Shown here: positions 1 to 6,951 of the stretch, piece by piece
Layout: each line of letters begins with the position of its first letter
How positions within the stretch are numbered: the first letter of the stretch is position 1
Source of the DNA: CAZDYI01 sp964509765
GTDB taxonomy: Bacteria > Pseudomonadota > Gammaproteobacteria > Tethybacterales > Tethybacteraceae
Assembly: GCA_964509765.1 (NCBI GenBank)
Contig: CAZDYI010000142.1
Location: 1 to 16,637, forward strand
DNA: 16,637 nt
Reading direction: 5' to 3'
Translations under genes and position numbers: made by a program
The notes under the pieces: model-generated
What the model was told of the DNA's origin: nothing
What the model saw: only the letters and a program-made list of their open reading frames with translations
Database searches by the model: none

Positions 1-1
1 C

Positions 2-2020
2 TCGTACGACGACGAGACGCGCGTCACGCCGGTCGCGCAGGCCGTTCCCGGCGTGCCCTTCCTGGCCGAGGTCACTTGCCTGAGGCTGCGGACCGCCGGA
101 AGCTGGAGGAAGCCCATCGTTGAGTGCCTCGTCGAGGACGACAGCGGCAAGATGCTCGTCCGGCTGATGGCGGACACCGCGTGGATCAGGAAGGCGTTCG
201 AACCCGGCAGCCGCGTGCGGCTGTTCGGCAAGGTATCAAGGGGCGGGGAGCTCGGGCTGTTCGGCGCGGTCGGGACGATGGTCCACCCGCGGCTGCGGAG
301 CGCGGACCGCGACCTGCCCCAGCACATGACCGCGAGGTACCCGACGATCGGCAGGATCGCCGAGGCGACCCTCGCGCAGATGGTAAGAAGCGAGCTGGAC
401 GCCTTCGACGGCTCCGAGGACCCCATTCCGCCCGCGCTGCGGAGGGAGTCCGGCACCTGCCCCATGGCGGAGTCGCTGCGGATCCTCCACAAGCCCCGCC
501 CGGGCGAGGTCGCCGACGTGGGGCGAAAGGCGGCGGCGAGCCTCAAGCACGACGAGTGGGTCGCGCACATCGCCTTCCGCCGCCACCAGAACGCCGGCCT
601 CAAGCGCCGCAAGGCGCCCGGGATCCCGAGCTCAGACGCGGACATCGACGCCTTCGAGCGCGAGCTGCCGTTCCGGCTGACCGGCTCGCAGCGCACGGCG
701 ATGAGGGAAGTCGCGGCCGACCTGCGCGCGGGCCACGCGATGAGGCGGCTGGTCCATGGCGACGTCGGCTGCGGGAAGACCCTGGTCGCGGCGTTCGCCT
801 GCTGGCTGACCGCGCGGGCCGGCAGGCTCGCCGCGGTCATGTGCCCGACGGTCATCCTCGCGAGCCAGCACCACAGGCGGCTGACGCCGCTGTTCGAGGG
901 GCTCGGCGTCCGGTGCGCGTTCCTCGTCGGATCAGTGCGCGGCAAGGCCAGGCGCGAGGCGCTGGAGGCCGCGGCCGGCGGGGGCAGCACGGTCGTCATC
1001 GGCACCCACGCCCTGGTGCAGGACAAGACCGAGATGCCGGACCTGTCGCTTGCGGTCATCGACGAGCAGCACCGCTTCGGGGTAAACCAGAGAAAGGCGC
1101 TCGAGCGCAAGGGGCCCGGCGCCCACGTGCTGATGATGAGCGCGACGCCGATCCCGAGGACGCTCGAGCTCGGGATGCTCTCCCACCTCGACATCTCGAG
1201 GATGACCGAAAGGCCCAACCGCGCCGACATCCGCACGCTGGTGTTCTCTTCGAAGCGGGTCGACGAGGTGCTCCGGGAGATCGTCGAGCACGACCTGCAG
1301 GCGTACTGGATCTGCCCGCTGATCAAGAAGTCTGCGAAGCTCAACCTGCGCGCGGCCGAGGATGAGTTCACCAGGATCAGCATGCTCGCCCCGGAGCTCA
1401 GGGCCGCGCTGATCCACGGCAGGACGGACGCGGCAGCGAAGCTCCAGGCGATGGGCGACTTCGAGTCCGGCAAGACGCGCCTTTTGGTCGCGACGACGGT
1501 CGTCGAGGTCGGGGTGGACGCGCCGGAGGCGGACGTGATCGTGATCGACCACGCCGAGCGCCTCGGGCTGTCGCAGCTGCACCAGCTGCGCGGGCGGGTC
1601 GGGCGCGGCGACAAGACCGGCTTCTGCGCCCTGCTCTACGAGCCGGACCTGTCGGAAAAGGCGATCGAGAGGCTCAAGGTGATCCGCGAGAACTCAGACG
1701 GCTTCGTCATAGCGAGGGAGGACCTGCGCCAGCGCGGGCCCGGCGACATCGTCGGCAAGCGGCAGCACGGCGTGCCGAAGTACCGCTTCGCGGACCTCGA
1801 CGACGACCCCAAGCTGCTCGAGCGCGCGAAGAAGGCCGCGGAAAGGCTCCTGCGCGACCACCCGGACGAGGCCTACCGGCACATAAGGCTGTGGATGGCC
1901 GACTCGGCCGGGGTCAGAACGGCGCCCGGATCTCCAGGGTCCCGGCCGAGTGCCGCAGGTCGAGGTCCCGGAGGGCGCTCATCCCGAGGAGGACCTCGTC
2001 GCCGGAGTCCTCGAGGATGA
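2..2020 (+). CDS. recG: ATP-dependent DNA helicase RecG (5' partial)
   Basis: RecG is a superfamily 2 helicase that remodels stalled replication forks and branched recombination intermediates. The reading frame is open from base 2, and its first residues (YDDETRVTP) match the E. coli wedge-domain start RYEDRTHLYP, so about 40 N-terminal residues lie outside the window; the GTG at 53 is internal. Visible are the wedge/OB domain, Walker A GDVGCGKT (about 758-781), the DEQH box (about 1066-1077), the SATPIPRT motif, and the helicase C-terminal domain with ATTVVEVGVD and QLRGRVGRG. The match to E. coli ends near RLWM; about 40 residues rich in Gly, Arg, Pro and Ser follow, against 9 in E. coli. 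That tail is read from DNA antisense to the convergent protease gene, so it is either a true extension or the product of a base error that removed an earlier stop. Family assignment is very secure. Confidence 0.96.
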   Translation, partial: SYDDETRVTPVAQAVPGVPFLAEVTCLRLRTAGSWRKPIVECLVEDDSGKMLVRLMADTAWIRKAFEPGSRVRLFGKVSRGGELGLFGAVGTMVHPRLRSADRDLPQHMTARYPTIGRIAEATLAQMVRSELDAFDGSEDPIPPALRRESGTCPMAESLRILHKPRPGEVADVGRKAAASLKHDEWVAHIAFRRHQNAGLKRRKAPGIPSSDADIDAFERELPFRLTGSQRTAMREVAADLRAGHAMRRLVHGDVGCGKTLVAAFACWLTARAGRLAAVMCPTVILASQHHRRLTPLFEGLGVRCAFLVGSVRGKARREALEAAAGGGSTVVIGTHALVQDKTEMPDLSLAVIDEQHRFGVNQRKALERKGPGAHVLMMSATPIPRTLELGMLSHLDISRMTERPNRADIRTLVFSSKRVDEVLREIVEHDLQAYWICPLIKKSAKLNLRAAEDEFTRISMLAPELRAALIHGRTDAAAKLQAMGDFESGKTRLLVATTVVEVGVDAPEADVIVIDHAERLGLSQLHQLRGRVGRGDKTGFCALLYEPDLSEKAIERLKVIRENSDGFVIAREDLRQRGPGDIVGKRQHGVPKYRFADLDDDPKLLERAKKAAERLLRDHPDEAYRHIRLWMADSAGVRTAPGSPGSRPSAAGRGPGGRSSRGGPRRRSPRG

Positions 2021-2384
2021 CCGCGGCGACGTCCCGGACCATGATCCCGCCTATCTCCAGGCTGTCTATGCGCGAAGCGCGGCCGAGCGTCACCCCGTTC
2101 GCGGTGGAAATCTGCACCGGCGCGCCCTCCTCGAGCCCGGCGTCCTCGGCGACGTGCCGCGGGACCGCGACCATCGTCGCGCCTGTGTCGAGGATGAACT
2201 CGACCTGCGCGCCGTTGATGTAGCCGCCGGCGTGGTACATCCCGCTGCGGTTCGCCTCGAGGACGACGGTCCCGTCCTGCCCCGAGAGGGCGCTTACCGT
2301 GTTCGGGTTGCGCTTGCGCTCCTCGAGCATGTCGAACAGCATGTAGAGGACGGCTATGGCCAGCGCCCAGCCGACCCAGATCAT
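1914..2384 (-). CDS. Membrane-anchored retropepsin-like aspartic protease (TIGR02281-type)
   Basis: This 156-residue protein starts with one hydrophobic segment (about residues 2-20) followed by the basic stretch EERKR, which suggests an N-terminal membrane anchor. A single retropepsin-like domain follows, with the catalytic motif ILDTGAT (Asp66) and the later LLGMSAL element (about 132-138) typical of clan AA proteases. Such single-domain enzymes act as dimers; the substrate is unknown. I chose the ATG at 2384 because a strong Shine-Dalgarno AGGGGGA lies 5 bases before it and the protein then begins with the membrane segment; the frame stays open upstream only as a shadow of orn. It lies 53 bases downstream of orn on the same strand and is probably co-transcribed with it. 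Its 3' end overlaps the 3' end of recG by 107 bases. Confidence 0.88.
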   Translation of the reverse strand: MIWVGWALAIAVLYMLFDMLEERKRNPNTVSALSGQDGTVVLEANRSGMYHAGGYINGAQVEFILDTGATMVAVPRHVAEDAGLEEGAPVQISTANGVTLGRASRIDSLEIGGIMVRDVAAVILEDSGDEVLLGMSALRDLDLRHSAGTLEIRAPF

Positions 2385-2389
2385 GATCG

Positions 2390-2396
2390 TCCCCCT
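2390..2396 (-). promoter_or_regulatory. Strong Shine-Dalgarno of the aspartic protease gene
   Basis: AGGGGGA on the minus strand, 5 bases before the ATG at 2384. It decides the start of the protease gene and is one of the few clear ribosome binding sites in the window. It belongs to a downstream operon gene, whereas most first genes here lack one. Confidence 0.7.
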
Positions 2397-2437
2397 GCGG
2401 CGGACCTCCCCGTCCCCGCCGTCGGGGCCCGGAACGC

Positions 2438-2995
2438 TCACCTGCGGAACAGCAGGTCGCGGTAGTGGCGCATCTCCTGTATCGACTGCCTGATGTCGGC
2501 CAGGGCCCTGTGGTCGCTGTCCTTGGGCGGGAACGCCGGCATCTCCTGCATCCACATCGAGCACGCGATCTTGAACGAGCTCACGTCGAGGCTGCGGTAG
2601 TGGAAGAAGTCGTGCAGGCGCGTCATGTGCCGGGCCAGGAACCTGCGGTCCTGGCAGATCGTGTTCCCGCAAAGCGGCGAGTCGCCCTCGTTGAGGTGCT
2701 CGCGCAGGAAGGCGAGCGCCTCGCGCTCGCCGGTGACGTAGTCCAGTGACGATGTCGCGACCTTGTCGACGAGCCCCGACTCGGTGTGGGTGCTGGTGTT
2801 CCAGCGGTCCATCGCCTGCAGCTTCTCCTCGTCGCATGCGAAGACCCACACCGGCGACTCGGCGACTATGTCGAGCTTCGAGTCGGTGACGACGATCGCC
2901 ATCTCGAGGATCTCGTCGGACTCCGGCAGCAGGCCGGTCATCTCGAGGTCCAGCCAGCCAAGCCTGCCCTCCTTGCCGGCTTTCGCCCCTGCCAT
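2438..2995 (-). CDS. orn: Oligoribonuclease Orn
   Basis: Orn is the 3'-5' exoribonuclease that degrades 2-5 nt RNAs, including pGpG from c-di-GMP turnover, to mononucleotides in the cytoplasm. The 185 residues align along their whole length with E. coli Orn (181). The DEDDh catalytic set is complete: Asp16 and Glu18 in WLDLEMTG, Asp116 in GNTICQDRRF, and His162 and Asp167 in DHRALADIRQS. The start at 2995 has a purine-rich GGGGCGAAG just upstream. A 12-base direct repeat with a 15-base period spans the start codon, so the AGAK codons occur once before and once after the ATG. The gene is divergent from moeA and leads a short operon with the aspartic protease gene. Confidence 0.96.
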   Translation of the reverse strand: MAGAKAGKEGRLGWLDLEMTGLLPESDEILEMAIVVTDSKLDIVAESPVWVFACDEEKLQAMDRWNTSTHTESGLVDKVATSSLDYVTGEREALAFLREHLNEGDSPLCGNTICQDRRFLARHMTRLHDFFHYRSLDVSSFKIACSMWMQEMPAFPPKDSDHRALADIRQSIQEMRHYRDLLFRR

Positions 2996-3008
2996 CTTCG
3001 CCCCTGCC
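2982..3008. repeat. 12-bp direct repeat (15-bp period) across the orn start codon
   Basis: TTCGCCCCTGCC occurs at 2982-2993 and again at 2997-3008. On the coding strand of orn this duplicates the GGCAGGGGCGAA stretch on either side of the ATG, in frame. It looks like a 15-base slippage duplication and places a GGGG ribosome-binding-like stretch upstream of the start. Confidence 0.75.
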
Positions 3009-3018
3009 CTTGTGCGCG

Positions 3019-3024
3019 ATTTTA
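3019..3024 (-). promoter_or_regulatory. Candidate -10 element of orn
   Basis: TAAAAT on the minus strand, ending 23 bases before the orn ATG at 2995. It is in the only AT-rich patch of the orn-moeA intergenic region. No good -35 was found. The predicted leader is about 15-17 nt and would contain the GGGG ribosome-binding stretch. Confidence 0.45.
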
Positions 3025-3042
3025 TTCCCGCGGCGGCTCCGG

Positions 3043-3051
3043 TGGGATAAT
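3043..3051 (+). promoter_or_regulatory. Candidate extended -10 promoter of moeA
   Basis: TGGGATAAT: an extended -10 (TGn) followed by GATAAT at 3046-3051, ending 21 bases before the moeA ATG. It faces away from the orn -10 at 3019-3024, so the 77-base intergenic region looks like a back-to-back promoter pair. Confidence 0.5.
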
Positions 3052-3061
3052 CCCGCCGAAC

Positions 3062-3067
3062 GGGGGA
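3062..3067 (+). promoter_or_regulatory. Shine-Dalgarno of moeA
   Basis: GGGGGA, 5 bases before the ATG at 3073. It supports that start over the in-frame ATG at 3010, which would add 21 residues unlike MoeA and read through the promoter. Confidence 0.65.
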
Positions 3068-3072
3068 TCGCG

Positions 3073-4290
3073 ATGGCAGGCGCAGGGGACATCCAGTCGG
3101 AGGCCGAGATGCTCGGGCGCATACTGGACTCGGTCAGGGCTCCGGCGGCCGAGGAGCGCGTCCGGGTCGGCCCGGGGATCGTCGGGCGGGTTTGCGCCGG
3201 CGACGTCGCAAGCCCCCTGTCCCTGCCGGCCGCCGACACGGCGACAATGGACGGCTACGCGCTGAGGAGGTCCGACGCGCCTGGCGCCCTGCCCGTCGCC
3301 GGCGAGTCGTGGGCGGGCGCGCCCTTCGCGGGCGAGGCCGGGCCGGGCACCTGCGTGCGGATCGCGACCGGGGCGTGGGTGCCCGACGGCCTCGACCTCG
3401 TCGTCCCCCGCGAGGAGGCCAAGGCCGACGGCGACAGGGTCGCGTTCGGCAAGCCCCTCGAGTCCAACATCCGCAGGATGGGCGAGGAGCTCGCCGCGGG
3501 CGAGCCGCTCGTCGAGGCGGGGTCGATCGTCACCCCGAGGTCGCTCGCGCTGCTCGCGGGGCTGGGCATCGACCGCATCCCGGTCCGCCCGAAGCCGACG
3601 GTCGGCGTGATCTCGACCGGCGACGAGATCCGCGACCCTGGCGAGGGCCTGCCGCCCGGTTCGAGCTTCGACGCGAACAGGCCGATGGTCCTCTCGCTGC
3701 TCGAGCGCTCCGGATTCGGCGCGCTGGACATCGGGATCGCGAGGGACGACGAGGAAAGCCTGCGGGAGGCCTTCACCCGGGCGCAGGAGTCCTGCGACGC
3801 CGCGGTCACGATCGGCGGCGCGTCCGACGGCGAGCGCGACCTGGTCAAGAAGGTCCTGGCGGACATGGGCGAGATAACCGCCTGGAAGGTCGCGATCAAG
3901 CCGGGCAAGCCGCTCGTACTCGGCAGGATCGGCGACGTCCCGCTGTTCGGGCTGCCGGGCAACCCCTCGTCGGCGTTCGTGACCTTCTCGCTTTTGGTCC
4001 TGCCAGGGCTGTGGAAGCTCGCCGGGGTCGACCCGCTGCCCGTGCTCCACTCGTTCAAGGCGAGGCTCGCCGGCGGGCTGCGGAAAAGGCCCGGCCGCGC
4101 AGAGTACTTCCGCGCGGAGCTTGCCTGCGACCCCAAGCTCGGCTGGGTCGCGACGCCGTTTGCCATGCAGGGCTCGGGCGCGCTGAGCGTCCTCGCGCGG
4201 GCGGACTGCCTGCTGCGCCTCCCGGAGGGATCAAAGGGCGCAGCAAAGGGCGACGAGGTCGACGTCTACCCGCTCGAGGCCCTCCCCTAG
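3073..4290 (+). CDS. moeA: Molybdopterin molybdenumtransferase MoeA
   Basis: MoeA inserts molybdate into adenylylated molybdopterin, the last step of molybdenum cofactor synthesis, in the cytoplasm. The 405-residue length is normal for the family (E. coli 411). Visible motifs are PAADTATMDGYA (about 53-63), STGDEI (181-186), the MoCF-type loop GGASDGERD (248-256), AIKPGKP (274-280) and LPGNPSSA (294-301). Two key places differ from the E. coli pattern: GGxSxGE reads GGASDGE, and the usual GED near residue 139 reads GEE. Whether this affects catalysis is not visible. No other moa/mob/mod gene is in the window. Its stop codon shares the four bases CTAG with the stop of the convergent hemF. A paralogue such as Glp is possible; the family is secure. 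Confidence 0.94.
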   Translation: MAGAGDIQSEAEMLGRILDSVRAPAAEERVRVGPGIVGRVCAGDVASPLSLPAADTATMDGYALRRSDAPGALPVAGESWAGAPFAGEAGPGTCVRIATGAWVPDGLDLVVPREEAKADGDRVAFGKPLESNIRRMGEELAAGEPLVEAGSIVTPRSLALLAGLGIDRIPVRPKPTVGVISTGDEIRDPGEGLPPGSSFDANRPMVLSLLERSGFGALDIGIARDDEESLREAFTRAQESCDAAVTIGGASDGERDLVKKVLADMGEITAWKVAIKPGKPLVLGRIGDVPLFGLPGNPSSAFVTFSLLVLPGLWKLAGVDPLPVLHSFKARLAGGLRKRPGRAEYFRAELACDPKLGWVATPFAMQGSGALSVLARADCLLRLPEGSKGAAKGDEVDVYPLEALP

Positions 4291-5186
4291 GCCCAGTCGC
4301 GCGGGACGAGGAACCCCTTCGCAAGATCCTCCTCGTCCGCAGGGTCGCGCTCGGGCGCGGTCGAGTCCCAGCCCGCGACGGGAGGCAGCGACATCAGGAT
4401 CGCGTCCGCCCGGCCGCCGGACTGCAGCCCGAACAGCGTCCCGCGGTCGCAGACCAGGTTGAACTCTGCGTAGCGGCCGCGGCGGTGGAGCTGGTGGGCG
4501 CGGTGCCGCGGCTCGTAGGGCGTGTTGCGCCGGCGCTCGAGGATCGGCAGGTACGCGGGCAGGAACGCCTCCCCGACCGCCCTCATCACCTCGAACGACC
4601 GCTCGAAGCCCCCTTCGGCGAAGTCGTCGAAGAACACGCCGCCGACCCCGCGCGTCTGGTTGCGGTGCCTGATGTGGAAGTACTCGTCGCATGCGCGCTT
4701 GAACGCGGGATACAGGCCCTCGTCCACCGCGTCGAGCGCCTTTTTGCACTCGCCGTGGAAGTGCCGGCAGTCCTCCTCGAAGCCGTAGTGCGGGGTGAGG
4801 TCCGTCCCGCCGCCGAACCACCAGGTCCTGTCGTCGCCCGCGGTCGCGAAGTGCCTCACGTTCAGGTGCGCGGTCGGCGCGAACGGGTTTTTCGGGTGGA
4901 GGACCAGCGAGACGCCCATCGCCTCGTAGGGCCTGCCCGCGAGCCCGGGCTTCTTGGCCGTCGCCGCCGCCGGGAGCTCCCTTGCGGATATCCGCGAGAA
5001 GCTCACGCCCGCGCGCTCGAAGGCCTTGCCCCTCTCGAGCAGCATGCCGGTCCCCGAGCCGAGCTCCGACTCCCACGGGACCGGCCTGAACTCCGCGCCG
5101 TCGGCCTCGCCGAGCGCCGCCGCCAGCCTGCCCTGCAGGTCCAGGAGGTACTCGCCTACCCGGCCGGATTCTTCCCCTGCGGCCAT
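4287..5186 (-). CDS. hemF: Oxygen-dependent coproporphyrinogen III oxidase HemF
   Basis: HemF oxidatively decarboxylates coproporphyrinogen III to protoporphyrinogen IX using O2, in heme synthesis. The protein is 299 residues, the same length as E. coli HemF, and aligns throughout: GVSFSRI, EAMGVSLVLHPKNP (about 88-101), the conserved His107 in PTAHLNVRHF, WWFGGGTDLTP (122-132), DEYFHIRHR, GVGGVFFDDF (180-189), RRGRYAEFNLVCDRGTLFGL (245-264) and the terminal PRDWA. The ATG at 5186 gives this length; the frame runs further upstream only as a shadow of hisN. There is no Shine-Dalgarno, and a TATGAT -10 ends 9 bases before the ATG, which predicts an almost leaderless mRNA. The organism must therefore use oxygen at least at times. 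Confidence 0.96.
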   Translation of the reverse strand: MAAGEESGRVGEYLLDLQGRLAAALGEADGAEFRPVPWESELGSGTGMLLERGKAFERAGVSFSRISARELPAAATAKKPGLAGRPYEAMGVSLVLHPKNPFAPTAHLNVRHFATAGDDRTWWFGGGTDLTPHYGFEEDCRHFHGECKKALDAVDEGLYPAFKRACDEYFHIRHRNQTRGVGGVFFDDFAEGGFERSFEVMRAVGEAFLPAYLPILERRRNTPYEPRHRAHQLHRRGRYAEFNLVCDRGTLFGLQSGGRADAILMSLPPVAGWDSTAPERDPADEEDLAKGFLVPRDWA

Positions 5187-5216
5187 TTGCGCGGAATCAT
5201 AAACTAGGCTCCGCAG
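5187..5216. promoter_or_regulatory. 30-base divergent promoter of hemF and hisN
   Basis: The hemF and hisN start codons are separated by only 30 bases. On the minus strand TATGAT (5201 to 5196) ends 9 bases before the hemF ATG. On the plus strand TAAACT (5200-5205, fitting TANNNT) ends 11 bases before the hisN ATG. The two -10 elements share two bases (5200-5201), so polymerase could probably occupy only one direction at a time. Any -35 elements would lie inside the opposite coding sequence. Confidence 0.5.
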
Positions 5217-5987
5217 ATGCCTGACGCCGACGCAAGCCTGGAACTGGCGCTGGAGCTTGCCGACGTCGCCCGGGCGTTCCTCCGTCACGGCAGGGAGCCG
5301 TTCGGGCCCACCGAGTTCAAGGACGACGGGACCCCGGTCACGCCCGCGGACATCGAGTGCGAGATGAAGATGCGGGCGGTCCTGGAGGAGAAGGCCCCCG
5401 GCGACGCGGTGTGGGGCGAGGAGCTCGGCAAGGCCGAGGGCGAAAGGGTGTGGGTGCTCGACCCGATAGACGGAACGAAGGTGTTCATAAGCGGCAGCCC
5501 GCTGTTCTGCTCGCTGATCGGGCTGATCGACGAGGGCAGGCCGACGACCGGCGTGATCGAGCTTCCGGCGCTCGGCCGGCGCTGGGCAGCAGGCGAAGGC
5601 GGCGGGTTCTTCGACGGGCTCGACGGGCGGCACGGCCTGGCCGGCCGCGCCTCGGCGCAGGCGGACCTTGCGGGCGCGAGCATCGCAACGACCAGGCCCA
5701 CGGCCCACGCGGGCCACACAGCCCTCATGGCCGCCGCCGGGATCGTCCGCTACGGCGGCGACGCCTTCAACTTCGCCTGCGTGGCCGACGGCAGCCTGGA
5801 CATCGCGGTCGACGCGGACATGCAGCCGCACGACTTCGTCGCGCTTCTGCCCGTTATCCGGGCCGCGGGGGCGGTTGCCTGCGACTTCTCCGGCAGCGAG
5901 CCCGACCCCCTGAAGGAATGCAGCCTTGTCGCGGCGGGAAACCGCGAGCTGCTCGACAAGGCCCTCGCGGTGATCGACTCTGCCTGA
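5217..5987 (+). CDS. hisN: Inositol-monophosphatase-family phosphatase, probably histidinol-phosphatase (HisN type)
   Basis: This 256-residue protein belongs to the Mg2+/Li+-dependent inositol monophosphatase superfamily. Metal-binding motifs are present: the Glu pair in VWGEE, DPIDGTKVFISG (about residues 82-93), and MQPHDFVALLPVIRAAG near the C-terminus, where the Asp is the third metal ligand. The form DPIDGTK-F-SG-PLF--LIGLI and the GGDAFNFACVADGSLDI segment resemble histidinol-phosphatases of the HisN type more than CysQ (DPLDGTKEF) or SuhB, so I favour L-histidinol-phosphate to L-histidinol in histidine synthesis. Substrate assignment is an inference; CysQ or another sugar phosphatase remains possible. 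No other his gene is in the window. It is divergent from hemF and its 3' end overlaps the probable start of the DUF368 gene. Confidence 0.82.
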   Translation: MPDADASLELALELADVARAFLRHGREPFGPTEFKDDGTPVTPADIECEMKMRAVLEEKAPGDAVWGEELGKAEGERVWVLDPIDGTKVFISGSPLFCSLIGLIDEGRPTTGVIELPALGRRWAAGEGGGFFDGLDGRHGLAGRASAQADLAGASIATTRPTAHAGHTALMAAAGIVRYGGDAFNFACVADGSLDIAVDADMQPHDFVALLPVIRAAGAVACDFSGSEPDPLKECSLVAAGNRELLDKALAVIDSA

Positions 5988-6903
5988 GGGACTGCCGGCA
6001 AGGCTCGCCGCGCACGCGGGCGTCTTCGCGCGCGGCTTCGCCATCGGCGCCGCCGACCTCGTCCCGGGCGTCTCCGGCGGGACAGTCGCGTTCATCACCG
6101 GCATCTACGAGCGGCTGCTGTCGGCGATCAAGGTCGGGTCGAGCCCGCTCGCGTGGACGCTCGCGCTCAGGGGGCAGTTCCGGGTGTTCTGGCGCGCAGT
6201 CGACGCGACGTTCCTCGCCGTGCTGCTCGCCGGCGTGCTCGCGGCGGTGTTCTCCATGTCGGGCCTGATCAAGGGCCTGATCATCGACAGCACCACGGTC
6301 CTGCTTTCGTTCTTCTGCGGGCTCACCATCGCCGCCGCGCTCTGGATAGGCCTGCGCCTGCGCCCGGTGCGGCTGCAGCTTGCCGCGGCGTTTTGCGCGG
6401 GCGCCGCCTTCGCCGTCGCGGTGAGCATGTCGCCGGTCGCCGAGCTGAGCGAGGCGCCGCCGCTGCAGGGCTACTTCGCCGCCGGGATGATCGCGCTGTG
6501 CGCGATGGTCCTGCCGGGAATCTCCGGCAGCCTCATACTGCTGCTGCTCGGCGTGTACCCCTTCCTGATCGAGGCCTTGGAGCAGCGCGAGCTGGAAGTC
6601 ATCGCGGTTTTCGCATGCGGCGGCATCGTGGGGATCACGCTGTTCGTGCGCCCTCTCCGCTGGCTGCTGGTTCACCATCACGACGCGACGATTGCCGTGA
6701 TGGTGGGCCTGATGGTCGGCGCGCTGCCGAAGCTCTGGCCGTGGAAGGAGCACGCGGAAGGCGTCAGGGTCGTCCTCCAGCCGCCGATCCTGCCCGCCGA
6801 CTCGCCGGACCCGCAGTACCTGGGCGCGGCCCTGGCGCTTGCCGGCGGCGCAATCCTCGTGGTCGCGTTCGAGACCCTGGCGAGGAGGCTCTCGCGGCCA
6901 TGA
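5980..6903 (+). CDS. popT: DUF368 membrane protein, predicted polyprenyl-phosphate transporter (PopT type)
   Basis: DUF368 proteins (PopT) are reported to return undecaprenyl phosphate across the inner membrane to its cytoplasmic face. The frame carries both copies of the family's internal repeat: GFAIGAADLVPGVSGGT (about residues 19-35) with ITGIYERLL behind it, and MVLPGISGSLILLLLGVYPFLIEAL (about 176-200), plus many hydrophobic segments. Length (307) is normal. The oddity is the start: between the in-frame stop at 5971 and the GTG at 6184 there is no ATG, GTG or TTG, yet the conserved repeat lies there. I place the start at CTG 5980, inside the last codons of hisN; the true start could be another rare codon such as CTG 5992 or ATC, a +1 frameshift from hisN, or an assembly error. 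The GTG at 6184 would delete the first repeat. Confidence 0.88.
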   Translation: MPEGLPARLAAHAGVFARGFAIGAADLVPGVSGGTVAFITGIYERLLSAIKVGSSPLAWTLALRGQFRVFWRAVDATFLAVLLAGVLAAVFSMSGLIKGLIIDSTTVLLSFFCGLTIAAALWIGLRLRPVRLQLAAAFCAGAAFAVAVSMSPVAELSEAPPLQGYFAAGMIALCAMVLPGISGSLILLLLGVYPFLIEALEQRELEVIAVFACGGIVGITLFVRPLRWLLVHHHDATIAVMVGLMVGALPKLWPWKEHAEGVRVVLQPPILPADSPDPQYLGAALALAGGAILVVAFETLARRLSRP

Positions 6904-6947
6904 CCGGCTGCGGACAGGCCGTGACCATGCGTCCCATGCGGGGCTGA
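6900..6947 (+). CDS. Candidate 15-codon coupling ORF between popT and thrB
   Basis: An ATG at 6900 overlaps the popT stop as ATGA and opens a frame of 15 codons (MTGCGQAVTMRPMRG) whose TGA ends 4 bases before the thrB ATG. It exactly fills the gap and could pass terminating ribosomes to thrB, which has no Shine-Dalgarno of its own. It contains two Thr codons, too few for a classic attenuator. It may be chance; there is no homology evidence. Confidence 0.25.
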   Translation: MTGCGQAVTMRPMRG

Positions 6948-6951
6948 TCCC

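Noticed and set aside
53..55. GTG 53 as the recG start
   Set aside because: RecG similarity continues in frame up to base 2, so the GTG is internal and the gene is cut by the window edge.
3010..3072. In-frame ATG 3010 as the moeA start
   Set aside because: The extra 21 residues are unlike MoeA and would span the candidate promoter; ATG 3073 has a good Shine-Dalgarno.
2385..3239. Upstream extension of the aspartic protease frame through orn
   Set aside because: The extra residues are a frame-shifted reading of orn; the ATG at 2384 has a strong Shine-Dalgarno and a membrane anchor right after it.
3192..5207. 671-codon plus-strand frame across moeA and hemF
   Set aside because: It is out of frame with moeA and antisense to hemF; its Arg/Ala/Gly-rich product is the typical GC-bias shadow.
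5960..5990. Programmed +1 frameshift fusing hisN to the DUF368 protein as the main model
   Set aside because: No slippery codon like the prfB CTT-TGA is present (the last codon is GCC), and a soluble phosphatase fused to this flippase is not a known architecture; kept only as an alternative to a CTG start.
6184..6186. GTG 6184 as the DUF368 start
   Set aside because: It would remove the first PGVSGG repeat, which is plainly encoded in the same open frame upstream.
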